Shown here piece after piece: positions 20,975-31,854 of a stretch of DNA of 64,000 nt (position 1 is its first letter; every line of letters begins with the position of its first letter). Source of the stretch: Euborellia annulipes. Lineage: Eukaryota > Arthropoda > Insecta > Dermaptera > Anisolabididae. Location of the stretch: assembly GCA_023213315.1 (NCBI GenBank), contig JAKCPI010004951.1, positions 165,306 through 229,305 on the forward strand, given 5' to 3'. Below the pieces are notes generated by a model. It did not search any database. It worked only from the letters and a program-made list of their open reading frames with translations, and was not told the DNA's origin. A program made the translations under genes and the position numbers.

Positions 20975-22497
20975 CAGCCTTGGCCATAAGTATGAGGCAC
21001 CCCTAAAAAGTTTGCATATCATATTTATTTCTTAAAATAAACTAAAATTTATTTTATAAATGTTAAATTAATTTAATAAAATGTTTATTAAACGCGTGAT
21101 TATCTTATTTTAAAAGACGAAATACAATAGGTGTGTAAAATATAAAATTAACGTTATTTTGTCAATTTCTTTAAATAGCGTAAACGTCTTGATACATAGG
21201 TAAAAGTTTAAAAAAGGGGTGGGATTGACTTATTTATTTAAAAAAATATCCTTTTGCTTGAAAATGCCAAAAAATTTCCAAAAAAAGTGTAAAAATACAA
21301 GTGATTCACGAACAAGGCAAGTCCCAAGTAGAAATTGTCAAAATAGTGGGATATTCACGAAATAAAGTACAATCTGCACTTAAACGATTTTCAGAGACTT
21401 GTTTTCATAAAAATAAATTAAGATATGGGTCGAAAGCGTGTCACCACCAAGCTCCAAGATAGAATACTTTGTGAGAGACTCGCTAAAAAATCGGAAAAAA
21501 CGTCTTCTGACCTCGCTGCAGCCTTTTTGGAGTAAAATGAAATTTCAATTAGTGCTTGAACAGTAAGAAGACGACTAGGGGAAGCAGTCTTGAAAGGGTA
21601 GAAGGCCAGAAAAAGCCAAGAAAAGACAAAAAAGCGTCTAGAATGGGCTATGAATCATAATAAACATTTGACGGAAGAAAACTGGTCCCGTGTTGTCTAA
21701 TCCAATGAATCCAACTTTGAAGTAAGATATTACATTCATTTAAACAAAAATAATGGTTACTTTTCATATCTATGCAATGTCTATAAAAAAAACAGTTTAT
21801 ATTAATTTATCTTTTTTCCCCTATTTTTTCTTGTTGGCTACCGTGAACCAGGGCTTCTTTCTGGCCTTCTACCCTTTCAAGACTGCTTCCCCTAGTCGTC
21901 TTCTTACTGTTCAAGCACTAATTGAAATTTCATTTTACTCCAAAAAGGCTGCAGCGAGGTCAGAAGACGTTTTTTCCGATTTTTTTAGCGAGTCTCTCAC
22001 AAAGTATTCTATCTTGGAGCTTGGTGGTGACACGCTTTCGACCCATATCTTAATTTATTTTTATGAAAACAAGTCTCTGAAAATCGTTTAAGTGCAGATT
22101 GTACTGCATTTCGTGAATATCCCACTATTTTGACAATTTCTACTTGGGACTTGCCTTGTTCGTGAATCACTTGTATTTTTACACTTTTTTTGGAAATTTT
22201 TTGGCATTTTCAAGCAAAAGGATATTTTTTTAAATAAATAAGTCAATCCCACACCTTTTTTTAAACTTTTACCTATGTATCAAGACGTTTACGCTATTTA
22301 AAGAAATTGACAAAATAACGTTAATTTTATATTTTACACACCTATTGTATTTCGTCTTTTAAAATAAGATAATCACGCGTTTAATAAACATTTTATTAAA
22401 TTAATTTAACATTTATAAAATAAATTTTAGTTTATTTTAAGAAATAAATATGATATGCAAACTTTTTAGGGGTGCCTCATACTTATGGCCAAGGCTG
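20975..22497. mobile_element. Tc1-like inverted-duplication (foldback) element
   Basis: Two copies of the same Tc1-like half-element are joined head to head. Left arm about 20,975-21,620, right arm about 21,851-22,497, near-identical and inverted. Outer termini CAGCCTTGGCCATAAGTATG are directly flanked by TA on each side (20,973-20,974 and 22,498-22,499), the Tc1/mariner target. The central 230 bp is the unpaired continuation of the left copy. A normal Tc1 element has short inverted ends and one unique transposase, so duplication of coding sequence into both arms is unusual. Confidence 0.85.
21265..21723 (+). pseudogene. Tc1-like transposase relic (N-terminal half)
   Basis: Broken reading frames show Tc1 transposase hallmarks. 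VIHEQGKSQVEIVKIVG...SRNKVQSALKRF is the first helix-turn-helix. GRKRVTTKLQDR is the linker/second DNA-binding part. TVRRRLGEAVLKG and ARKSQEKTKKRLEWAMNH follow, then NWSRVV-stop-SNESNFE at the first catalytic Asp site, where the usual SDES is SNES. At least three in-frame stops and a frameshift between the first two segments make it non-functional, and the catalytic C-terminal half is absent. The inverted right arm (21,851-22,210, minus) repeats the DNA-binding part; its 112-codon antisense frame at 21,753-22,091 is spurious. Confidence 0.85.
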
Positions 22498-23014
22498 TAT
22501 ATTTCCAAGATTAAACAAAAAACAACACCCTCAAGTTTTTGTACTTACTTATCTTTCCTACATTTGTTGTATTTTTTGTTAGAGAGATTCTTTGTTGAAA
22601 TCATTCTCTCTAAATTTTATCTTTTTTTTTCTCTAATTAGAAATAAATATTCAAATCTTGATTAGATATTTAAAAATATACAAAAAATACGTAGATTCCA
22701 TTGACTGTACATTTTAAATTTAAAAATCGTTTTATCGAAAAGATGGAAATTGAAAATTCCCTTTTTATTAATTTATATTATAATTTTTTTCATGAAATAT
22801 AGGATTTCGATATGCCAAGCCAACTTTTTGCCTTAAATGCTATTTTTAATAAAAATCGAAATCCGATTTATAAATTTCACTTGTCTGAGCAAAACATTTG
22901 CCAATAAAAAAGAAAAATGGATAAGCAAAATAGAGAATGAATATCGATTAATAAAAATCTCATTATAATATAAATAAATATAGTGTTAAATACATATTAG
23001 AAAAGGGAGTATTT
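22498..23014. other. No gene seen
   Basis: AT-rich spacer. Confidence 0.3.
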
Positions 23015-24040
23015 TTTTTTTAAATAACTTTTAAACGAGATGAGATATCAATTTGCTTTCTTCGCTAAAAGCTTCCGTAAATGAATATCTAAAATTATGG
23101 TTTCGGGATTTTTTGAAATTCGCCCCTTAAGAACCCCAAATCGCCATTTTTGTGAAAATCTGGTGTGACTGCGCACAGCACACAACTTTCTCTTACCTTC
23201 GGTAATCGAAAGTTGTGTACTGTGCTTGTCACACCAGATTTTTTGTGTCGACATATATTTAGTTCCCGACAGTACGGAACATATGAATTCAAGATGTAAA
23301 ATTTATAAGTATGGGAAAATATTTATATTTTGTTACCATGGCAACCATTTCTCCTATCTTCCCTATGAAATACAGGAGTAAAGTGGTCTTCAGAAGATTT
23401 CAATCGCAAAATGAGAATATACATTTTAAAGAGCATCTAAAAATAATTGATTTTTGAATTTTAAAAAAAATCGTTGGAGCAAATTTTGAGAAAATCGAAA
23501 AAAACTGAAAAAGTACATCTGTAAAGTACTAGTACTCTTTGGCCGATTTTGATTAAAAGCTTATTTTTCCGGTCCCGGGGGGTGTTTAACTTAAATATAA
23601 AATTTCAACCTCGTAGCTCAATTCCTTCATGCTTAAAATTGAACACACACACACCCACCCACCCACCCACCCACCCACAGACAGACCATGTCGCGAAAAC
23701 CACTTTTTTGGATTCAGGGGACCTCAAAACGTGAAGATCCATCAAAATCTCGTCATCGAATTTTTGACAAGAAACCAATACTTTCTCTCTATATATATAT
23801 ATTACATATATACATAGGTAAGAGAAAGTAAAAATACATTTTTTATTTGGATTTTCCCATCTCCTCTCTATTTTCTCTTCTCTATCTATCTCTATATATA
23901 TAAAGAGAGATAGGAGAAGAGATGGGAAAATCCAAATAAAAAAATGCATTTTTCACAAAAATGGCGATTTAGTTATAGCGAAGAAAGCAACTTGATATCT
24001 CATCTCGTTTAAAAGTTATTTAAAATCAAAAAAATACCTA
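23015..24040. repeat. Palindrome split by family A copy 3
   Basis: Left arm: AACTTTTAAACGAGATGAGA, TTGCTTTCTTCGCT, then AAATCGCCATTTTTGTGAAAA. Right arm (mirrored): TTTTCACAAAAATGGCGATTT, AGCGAAGAAAGCAA, TCTCATCTCGTTTAAAAGTT. The inner arms are TTATTTGGATTTTCCCATCT and its complement around a TATATA loop (23,895-23,905). Family A copy 3 lies inside the left arm, and the right arm shows the uninterrupted sequence. A ~70-nt stretch near 23,075-23,140 has no counterpart in the right arm. Confidence 0.7.
23159..23829 (+). mobile_element. Family A copy 3 (complete)
   Basis: Both termini intact (TCTGGTGTGAC... and ...GGTAAGAGAAAGT). Left junction GTGAAAA, right junction AAAAATAC. The mirrored empty site reads GTGAAAAATGC, so the insertion duplicated or expanded an A-run of 4-5. 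The internal simple repeat is (CACC)n here, in the place where other copies have ACAGACAG. Several short frames on both strands are repeat-derived. Confidence 0.85.
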
Positions 24041-26077
24041 TAAATGACCATTTAGTGCCTTTAAAATTGGAATTTCAAAAAATCGCTTCTTAAATGACGC
24101 CTATGACACAAAAGGACTCTACATTAAAACTGTGCTCGCATATCTTCTTAAAGTCAGACGCGTACTTTAGTTTTATAACTTTATTATTATCTTTACAATT
24201 TATGGCTACTATGAATACTACTAACTAATTCTTCTATAACTAAATGAATAGAAAATGTGTTATTTGAGAGCCAGTTCAAAAAGGGTAGTTAGGTTCCATA
24301 TTTTTCAAATTATCTTTCTCATTGATATCCACCTAAACCATTTTTCGTTTGATTTATACCATCTTCATTCTTTGAATTTTTTGTTTTCAGTTATCTTTAA
24401 AAAATGGCATTTTGTTTGTTAATCGTTATGATTTTCTGGTAGCGAGTTAGGCAATATAGCAGCTCCCTTTTGAATTATAGGCTTCTTTCTGAAAGTGTTA
24501 GAGCGAAAATTGCCATTCAGGATACCGTATTGAAGGAGGGTTACCTGGATATTCATTTAGAATTTCAGAATTTCTAAGGCAGTGGTGTCATTTCAACTTT
24601 TGCTTATGGTTGAGCAAACCAAGCATTGATTTGATTTTTAATATTTTCTTCAAACATACAACAAATATTTGTAATATTATAATCAGTTTCCCTTCTAATT
24701 TTTTTTTTTGTGATCTGTGTGCGCACTTTTTAAAGAGTGTACAGTTTTTTCCAAAATAATATGGATTTCATATGCAGGTGCAATTTTTTTTTTTTTTTTT
24801 TCTGCACGAAATTTTGTGCGCGCAAATATTTTTCATGTGCGCTATCTTTAAAGCGCACGCACTCGCTAGGAAACAGTAATTATAATCAGAATATTTTTAG
24901 TATAAACCACATTGGCTGTAAACATCTTCTGCTTTTGCCTGTTCTTGCAGGTTTGACATCAGTGGAGAAAATATGATTTTTTTTATAGGCCTTGACGTTG
25001 ATATTTAAATTTTTATTCTAGACTCATTCACTTGAGGGACCTTTTTCAGTGGGTCCCGCAAATTGGTCGCCTTTTCACCTTTTTGTTATGATCCTGTTCC
25101 TAGTGTAAAATTTAAATTAGGTATCATGAGGTACACAAATTATTCATGTTAGATGCCTGGAATGTAAACAACCCAAAAGAACAACTTATTGATTTTTCAC
25201 TTGATTGCTACGGAGCTCCACTTGACTATTCATTTGTCCTAGAAAATCTCTTGAGTATTTAATTAATTTTTGAGCTGGTTAGTTGTGATGCCTATGTTCC
25301 AGGATCCAAACACAAAATAGGTTTCCATATTTTCATTGAAATAATCTATGCTATGTGTCAACTCATTAGTCTTATTTATTATTTAATTATTGATATTTTC
25401 AACCCTGATACTAATCACATTTTGGTATCCAAATTAATGAAAAAAATAGGTCATCAAAGAGATATATCTCTTACTCTACAATTTTATAAGCTAATGACAT
25501 ATTTTTAATTAAAATTTTCTTTATTACTATAAGTAATATATAATAAATTTATTTTAAATATTTACAAATCTCGGACAAATGGAGTCATGTAAAGAGGCTA
25601 GTGTCTCTCATGGTCAATGAATCATGTTTATATTTGCATAAAAATGCGTGATTCAGCTGTAACTTCTCCACCCACCGATTGCTTACATTCAAATCGATTC
25701 CTTCCACGAGGAGGACGGGACTAACGATCTCGATTTGTGGGTCACGCGAAGTCTCGTTTGACCTCAACTGTTGTTTGTTCGATACACATACATATACAAA
25801 CATGCGACTTTTTTTTTAATTAAATTTCTTATTTCATAATTTGTGTTATTTCATTTTCATCTATGAGAAAAAGGATATTAAAAAATTAATGATTGTACTT
25901 TATGAACATAAACGTAGATTGATTGGATTACTAATCATGGTTAATTATTGTGAAAGAGGAGTTCCATAATTTTCAAATAAATTTTGAATATTTTTTTCAT
26001 CTGTACTTACCCTTTTTAAATCTGAACTGCGGGTTCGGCACAAAAACAAATATTTATTTATTTTTTTAAGAATTTTT
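24041..26077. other. No gene seen
   Basis: Long AT-rich stretch. Around 24,718-24,860 are GTGCGCAC and AAAGCGCACGCAC motifs around a T-run. The 79- and 72-codon frames show no recognisable domain. Confidence 0.35.
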
Positions 26078-26183
26078 ACTTTCTCTTACTCTATATATGA
26101 AATATTTAGGGAGAATGTATTACGATCATGTCAAAAATTCGATGTCGAGATTTTTATGGAAATACACGTTTTGAGGTCCCCTG

Positions 26184-27256
26184 CAGAGGCGTACCGAGGC
26201 AGTTGGGGGCCTGGGGCGGCACTAGAAGAGGGGGCCTATATTAAATTTTTTTTTTTGGGGGGGGTGCTCATCTTTATATATCCTTCTCCTCCATACATAG
26301 AAATATTTTAAAAATACCTTATATCCCTGACCCCCAAGGGTCCCGGGACCCTCTCGAAGAAAAATTTTCATTAAATTTTGATTTTTTAACTAAATTTTTC
26401 GGTTTTTATTTGAGCCCTGAAGGCCCCGGGGTCTCTCAAAGAGAGATTTTCATTAAATTTTTATTTTTTAACTAAATTTTTCGGTTTTTATTTGAGCCCT
26501 GAGGGCCCCTGGTCCTCGCAAGAGAAATTTTTAATAAATTTTGATTTTTTAACTAAATTTTTCGGTTTTTATTTGAGCCCTGAGGGCCCCGGTGCCTCTC
26601 AAAGAGAAATTTTCATTAAATTTTGATTTTTTAACTAATTTTTTTTTTTTACTTGAGCCCTGAGAGCCCCGGGGCCTCTCAAAGTGAAATTTTCATTAAA
26701 TTTTGATTTTTTTTTATGTAAATTTTTCGGTTTTTACTTGAGCCCTGAGGGCCCCTGGTCCTCGCAAGAGAAATTTTCAATAAATTTTTTAACTAAATTT
26801 TTCGGTTTTTATTTGAGCCCTGAGGACCCCGGGGTCTCTCAAAGAGAGATTTTCATTAAATTTTCATTTTTTAACTAAATTTTTCGGTTTTTACTTAAGC
26901 CCTGAGGGCCCCGGGTCCTCGCAAGAGAAATTTTCAATAAATTTTGATTTTTTAACTTAATTTTTCGGTTTTTATTTGAGCCCTGAGGGCCCCGGGGCCT
27001 CTCAAAGAGAAATTTTCATTAAATTTTGATTTTTTTTTATGTAAATTTTTCGGTTTTTACTTGAGCCCCGGGTCCTCGCAAGAGAAATTTTCATTAAATT
27101 TTGATTTTTTAACTAATTTTTTTTTTTTACTTGAGCCCTGAGGGGCTCCGAGGCCTCTTAAAGAGAAATTTTCATTAAATTTTTTTTTTATAAATATATG
27201 GGGGCCTATGCCGGCACGGGCCTGGGGCGGACCGCCCCCCCCTCGGTACGCCACTG
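26184..27256. mobile_element. hAT-type element with internal minisatellite, 8-bp TSD
   Basis: Inverted ends CAGAGGCGTACCGAGG and CCTCGGTACGCCACTG. The flanking 8-bp duplication GTCCCCTG lies at 26,176-26,183 and 27,257-27,264. The duplication reconstructs the family A sequence when the element is removed. The interior consists almost entirely of tandem repeats. The open frames across it (77 codons minus, 64 plus) are repeat translations. Confidence 0.9.
26330..27200. repeat. ~81-bp minisatellite inside the hAT element
   Basis: The block GAGCCCTGAGGGCCCC...CTCTCAAAGAGAAATTTTCA...TTTTTCGGTTTTTATTT repeats about ten times. GAGCCC starts near 26,412, 26,493, 26,575, 26,655, 26,740, 26,815, 26,897, 26,978, 27,063 and 27,133 (spacings 70-85 bp). 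Two alternating versions of the second line exist (TCTCAAAGAG and CTCGCAAGAG), suggesting higher-order expansion. Confidence 0.85.
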
Positions 27257-27787
27257 GTCCCCTGAGTCCGAAAAAGTGTCCGCAAATCATTCAATCTGTC
27301 TCTGCGTGTCTGTCTATGAGTGTCTGTCTCTATGAACAAATTATCTCAGGAACAAAAAGAGCTAGGAGGTTGAAATTTTATATTTAAGTTAGGCACCCTC
27401 CTAGGGCGTGAAAATAAGCTTTTAATCAAGATCGGCCAAAGAGTACTAGTACTTTACTGATGTACTTTTTCAGGTTTTTTCGATTTTCTCGAAATTCTCT
27501 CCAACGATTTTAATTAAATTTCATAAATCAACTATTTTTTTGATGCTCTTTAAAAAGTATATTAGTGAAATTCTTCGTGAAAATTGTTTTAAGTACTCTT
27601 TACTGATGTGGAAGCATTCGTAGCTCAGCGCCTTCTAAGATGCGCGCGGTCAAGTTTGGAACTTAGGTGCTAAGGGCAACTAAATATATCTCGACACAAA
27701 AAAAAACTGGTGTGACAAGCACAGTACACAACTTTCTCTTGCCGTAGGTAAGAACAAGTTGTGTGCTGTGCAAACAGTCAAACCAGA

Positions 27788-28525
27788 TTTTTTTATTTTA
27801 TTTTGCCCGTTTGGCCGAAGATAAGGATATTCAAATTAAACTTTTTTTTCCCATTCCCATTTATTATTTTCACAATTTTAAAAATTATAAGGGAAGATAT
27901 TCTAGGTATAATTGACAATTTTTATTGTTTTGTTTATTTATTTATTTTTTTGCCCTTATATTTTAAGGTTTTATATTTGACTTTATGAAATAAACAATCT
28001 TTTTCAGATGACAAACATCTGTTTCTTATATTTATCTCAAATGATTAATTTTATTGATGTTGATAAACAGAGGATTGCTATGACCAAAAGGTGCTGGTCC
28101 TCCTATTTGTACTCCCCCAATGTGATTTTTATCAGAAAGTGTCAAAAATTCCAAAAGGGTCCAAGCATATGCGTCAAAGTGCCACTTAAACACACGCACA
28201 CATTTTAATCGAGTGGTTGTTAGCACGCAGAACAGGGAGAGGGTCGTTTGCCCCTCGGGAACATGAAATATCACCTTGGTTTTCTCCTCAGTCGTTTTGA
28301 TCGTCAGATAAAGGCCAAATAGAAAGCCTCTAAAAAAAAAAGTTGTCTGAAATTTGGTTATCGATGATTTCTACCGTTTTATTGCTCACTTTCAAATAGA
28401 TCGTGTCTTAAAGAGTTTTCCTTTTTCGGACGAAATTATTCTCTCTTTCTGATGATGATCAATGGAAGTGATTTTGATTAAATCGTATTACTTTAATACG
28501 TACACTGTTTGAGGTAAACATAAAT
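27788..28525. other. No gene seen
   Basis: AT-rich with an unremarkable patch of higher complexity at about 28,070-28,300. The 66- and 80-codon frames have no recognisable domain. Confidence 0.3.
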
Positions 28526-28530
28526 ATTAT

Positions 28531-28856
28531 AATTTCTTAAACAATGGAAGTAAGTTTTATTTGTCTATTTAATAATATATATTTAACAGTTATTTGGGGT
28601 CCAGGCATTCTTATTTAAGCCATTTGGTATCCAAGTAGCTTAAATAAAATCATTGGACTGCCTGGGGTCGAACCCGCGACTTTTGGTATACGAGGTTAGC
28701 ACGCTAACCTCTACGCCAAACCCCGAGGGCTTATTTGTCTATGGCCAAGTTAGTGGTGGCTGAATAAAACAATATATGGTATATTTATTTATTCAGCCAC
28801 CACTAACTTGGCCATAGACAAATAAAACTTGCATTGTTTAAGAAATTTAGATAAAT
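28531..28856. repeat. Foldback interrupted by SINE S1
   Basis: After removing the SINE, the left arm (28,531-28,568 and 28,743-28,771) mirrors 28,787-28,856: AGTTAGTGGTGGCTGAATAA and TTATTCAGCCACCACTAACT, then GGCCAAGT / ACTTGGCC, TTATTTGTCTAT / ATAGACAAATAA and AATTTCTTAAACAATG. The loop is a TATA-rich 15 nt. Confidence 0.8.
28569..28730 (-). mobile_element. SINE S1, body and head, short tail
   Basis: B-box complement GGTCGAACCCGCGAC and A-box region AACCTCTACGCCAAACCCC are recognisable. The 12-bp duplication TTATTTGTCTAT lies at 28,557-28,568 and 28,731-28,742. The TGTGAATG tail is missing, so the element is truncated or a shorter variant. Confidence 0.85.
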
Positions 28857-29621
28857 AATTGTACAATCCCACATTCAAACATAAATATTAAATGTACAAA
28901 AATCCAAATAGATTCATTCATTAAATAAAATCATTGTTTTTGAAATATATTTAAAAGTATTTTAATTCAATAGGCCTAATATATTTTTTTTTTAATTTCT
29001 TTTCGATAAAATTTCGAATTTTTGAACTTTTTTGAAATTTTTATACCGAAAGGGGAGTGGCAGTCTCTGATAATAACATTATTTACCCTAATTATGATTT
29101 TAGTCTTTGATCATTAGCTAGCAGAGTTTTTTTTTGCCTTACTTTCCCCCACTCCTCTTGATATAATAAAGAATAAAATAATTTTCAAGGGCTTCTTAAG
29201 ATGATTACTTAAGAATTAGATTTTGAAGTATGTTTACCTGAGGTAAACAAATAGAGATCCCGGTAAACAGAAATAACCATTGAAATGAATTAAGTAAAAA
29301 ATGTCATTCTGTTTAATTTAATGACGAGGTTAAATTTTGAGTAGGTCAAGATCACAAATCCAAATAAAGTATGTAAATTTTTAATACTAATTGTTAATAA
29401 ATCTCAAAAAAAAAAAAATCAAATTCCTTAAAAAGAATTACTCATGAAAATTATTGTAGAATAAGGTTAAAGTCTTTACAATATAATAAATACACAACTG
29501 TCCTCTTGAGTACTTCTCATATATTTTTCGAATAATCACACGATTAATTTGGAACAGTCAAAAATTATTTTAACTAGGTAGAGCTTTGTTCGAAAAGAGA
29601 TGAAATTTTTTTTTTCAAACA
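28857..29621. other. No gene seen
   Basis: AT-rich spacer; no recognised element. Confidence 0.3.
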
Positions 29622-30225
29622 ACGAATATATAGAGAAAAAGTATTGGATTCATGTCAAAAATTCGATGTCGAGATTTTGATGTTTCTTCACGTTTTGAGG
29701 TCCCCTGATTCCAAAAAAAGTGGTTTTCGCGACATGGTCTGTCTGTGTGTGTATGTGTGTCTGTGAACAAAATATCTCAAGAACTAAAATTGAGCTAGGA
29801 GGTTGAAATTTTATATTTAAGTTAGGCGGCACCCTCCCAAGGGGTGACAAATAAGCTTTTGAACAAAATCGGCCAAAAAGTACTAGTACTTTACCGATGT
29901 ACTTTTTCAGTTTTTTGCAATTTTCTCAAAATTCGCTGCAACGATTTTGTTTAAAATTCATAAATGAACTATTTTTTAGATACTCTTTAAAAAGTATATC
30001 GGTGAAATTTTTCGTTCAAATCGTTTAAAGTACACTTTTCTGATGTGGAAGCATTCGTGGCTCAGCGCCATCTATGAATCATCGCGTGGTCAAGTTTGGA
30101 ACTAATGTGCTAAGAGCAACTAAATATATCTCGACACAAAATATCTGGTGTGACCAGCATGGTGCACAGTTTTCTCTTACCGAAGGATAAGAGAAAGTTG
30201 TGTGCTGTGCTCCAGTCACACCAGA
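29622..30225 (-). mobile_element. Family A copy 5 (subfamily 2, outer end truncated)
   Basis: Begins in the TATATAGAGAAAAAGT hairpin half without the ACTTTCTCTTACC strand. It shares GATGTGGAAGCATTCGTGGC and CGTGGTCAAGTTTGG with copy 4 and ends in the CACACCAGA hairpin. At 30,232-30,300 a second short stretch of family A interior (TTCGATTTTCTCAAAATTG...) follows directly, implying a nested or template-switched remnant. Confidence 0.8.
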
Positions 30226-30304
30226 TTTTTTTTCGATTTTCTCAAAATTGACTAACGATTTTGATTAAAATTCATAAATCAACTATTTTTTTTATAGGGC
30301 CCTT

Positions 30305-31282
30305 TTTTTTAAATATTTAAACAATCTCTCCCCTTGTAAGCAAAAATCAGCAAAATTCTTAGTCATGCGAAATACTTAAATCTCCTAATCTTAAATGAAG
30401 TAGATTAATGCCATCCCCGGAACGATTATGGACGTAATTAAGTCAGAAATTAGGTAAAATAGAGGATCTTCCCCTCTCCCTTTGTTCCAAAACGCCGCCG
30501 CGAATTTGTAAAATTGAATCTATTAAGAAAAAATAATTTTTTGGCATATTTAATTTTCTCTTTCCCCTAAAAATATTTTACTTAGTTCAACTATATCTTC
30601 CACCTGCTTATTTAAAAAAAAAAATTTTCTATTTTAAAACATTAGTGAAATATTTTTTTAGGAGTAACAAACAACTAACTATTTAAAAAAATTTATCTTT
30701 CTACTGTTAGTTAGATCCTGAAATAGTAAGTCCTTTCTTTTTCAAAACAAAATATATAGGACAAGTTCTATTGTGAACTTTTCAATAGAAGGAGACGAAA
30801 GAGGCTGTAAGGAGCCCTGAGGGCTCCGCCTCGGCACTTCGACGATTCGATTCCCACGGCTAGGTCATAGGCCAGGGTCCGCTAGTCGAGGTCACCGAAT
30901 AAAAACTCAGGCGGAACTCAATGCAAAATTGGAGATCATTTCAATTTGAAATGAATACTCTACCTCACTCGATTCACAAGTTAAATTTAAACCTTTCTCT
31001 CACTTTCCTGCATTGATTCCACGACTTGACAGTAGCTGCCATCTAGCGGCAACTTGAAGTATTTCTTAGTCAGAGCGAAATTTTAAGTTTGAAATTTGAA
31101 ATGGGCATAAATTATACCTAGATTTAACCTATATCAAAGAATAATTTGAGTAATTAGCAGGGGGGTGTGACACTCAGGGTGTCACATACAATAATATTTA
31201 AACAAATAATATAAGCCTATGTATATATTCATCAAATTTAATTATCAACATAATTAAAATTAAATTAAATATACAAATTAAA
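30305..31282. other. No gene seen; possible tRNA-like SINE head
   Basis: At 30,800-30,905 a GC-rich block contains the hairpin GGAGCCCTGAGGGCTCC and a B-box-like GATTCGATTCCC, perhaps a degraded tRNA-derived SINE. The rest is AT-rich. Confidence 0.35.
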
Positions 31283-31468
31283 CACTAGGTTATTTGTTTC
31301 AAATGTTTTATTAATTAAAAATTAACACTTGATACGTATTTCGACAATTCCTTGTCATCATCAGAAATGATTACATTCTAATGATAACAAAGAATAGTCG
31401 AAATACGTATCAAGTGTTAATTTTTAATTAATAAAACATTTGAAACAAATAACCTAGTGTTTTATTTG
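31283..31468. repeat. Foldback with hammerhead-like core on the minus strand (H5)
   Basis: Arms of about 70 bp (e.g. CGAAATACGTATCAAGTGTT and complement, ATTAATAAAACATTTGAAAC). The minus strand reads CTGATGA, an extra T, stem II GACAA/TTGTC, GAAA, then TAC/GTA (self-complementary stem III), TC. A 5-bp stem I can be drawn. The other arm has lost the CTGATGA half. Confidence 0.5.
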
Positions 31469-31628
31469 TATATTTAATTTTAATGTTTCAACGAGAACCA
31501 ACGGTCGAAAGTTTAAATCTTATAATCAAAATAGACTTCTGATATGTTCAAAAATTATTTAATTAAACCTACTTTGACAATGGACAATGGAGTGGATCAC
31601 ATTATTCCTCCATTACTCCCACTTTTTT

Positions 31629-31819
31629 ACTTTCTCTTACCTCTATATATGTTAATATATATAGAGAGAAAGTATTGGATTCATGTCAAAAATTCTGTCG
31701 AAATTTTGATGGATATACACTTTTTGAGGTCGCCTGAATTTAAAAGATCTGGTGTGGCTGTCACACAGCACACGACTTTCTCTTACCTTCGGTAATCATA
31801 AGTTGTGTTCTGTGCTTGG
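31629..31819. mobile_element. Rearranged family A fragment (copy 6)
   Basis: The ACTTTCTCTTACC end with about 115 bp of adjoining interior in minus orientation is joined at 31,748 to a TCTGGTGTGGC hairpin in the opposite orientation to that expected. The element is a chimera of two ends rather than a simple internal deletion. Confidence 0.65.
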
Positions 31820-31854
31820 CTCCCCTTCTTTCGCCCTTGTCTATCATAATATAT

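Larger units (their letters stand above)
26078..27787 (-). mobile_element. Family A copy 4 (subfamily 2), split by a hAT element
   Basis: Starts ACTTTCTCTTAC and ends with the hairpin closing at CAAACCAGA. It belongs to a variant (with the 29.6-kb copy) whose middle has GATGTGGAAGCATTCGTAGC and TGCGCGCGGTCAAGTTTGG instead of the ATGGCAAC block. A 1,073-bp hAT-type element interrupts the GGTCCCCTGA block. Confidence 0.85.

Noticed and set aside
21753..22091. 112-codon plus-strand frame in the Tc1-like palindrome
   Set aside because: It is antisense to the transposase relic of the right arm.
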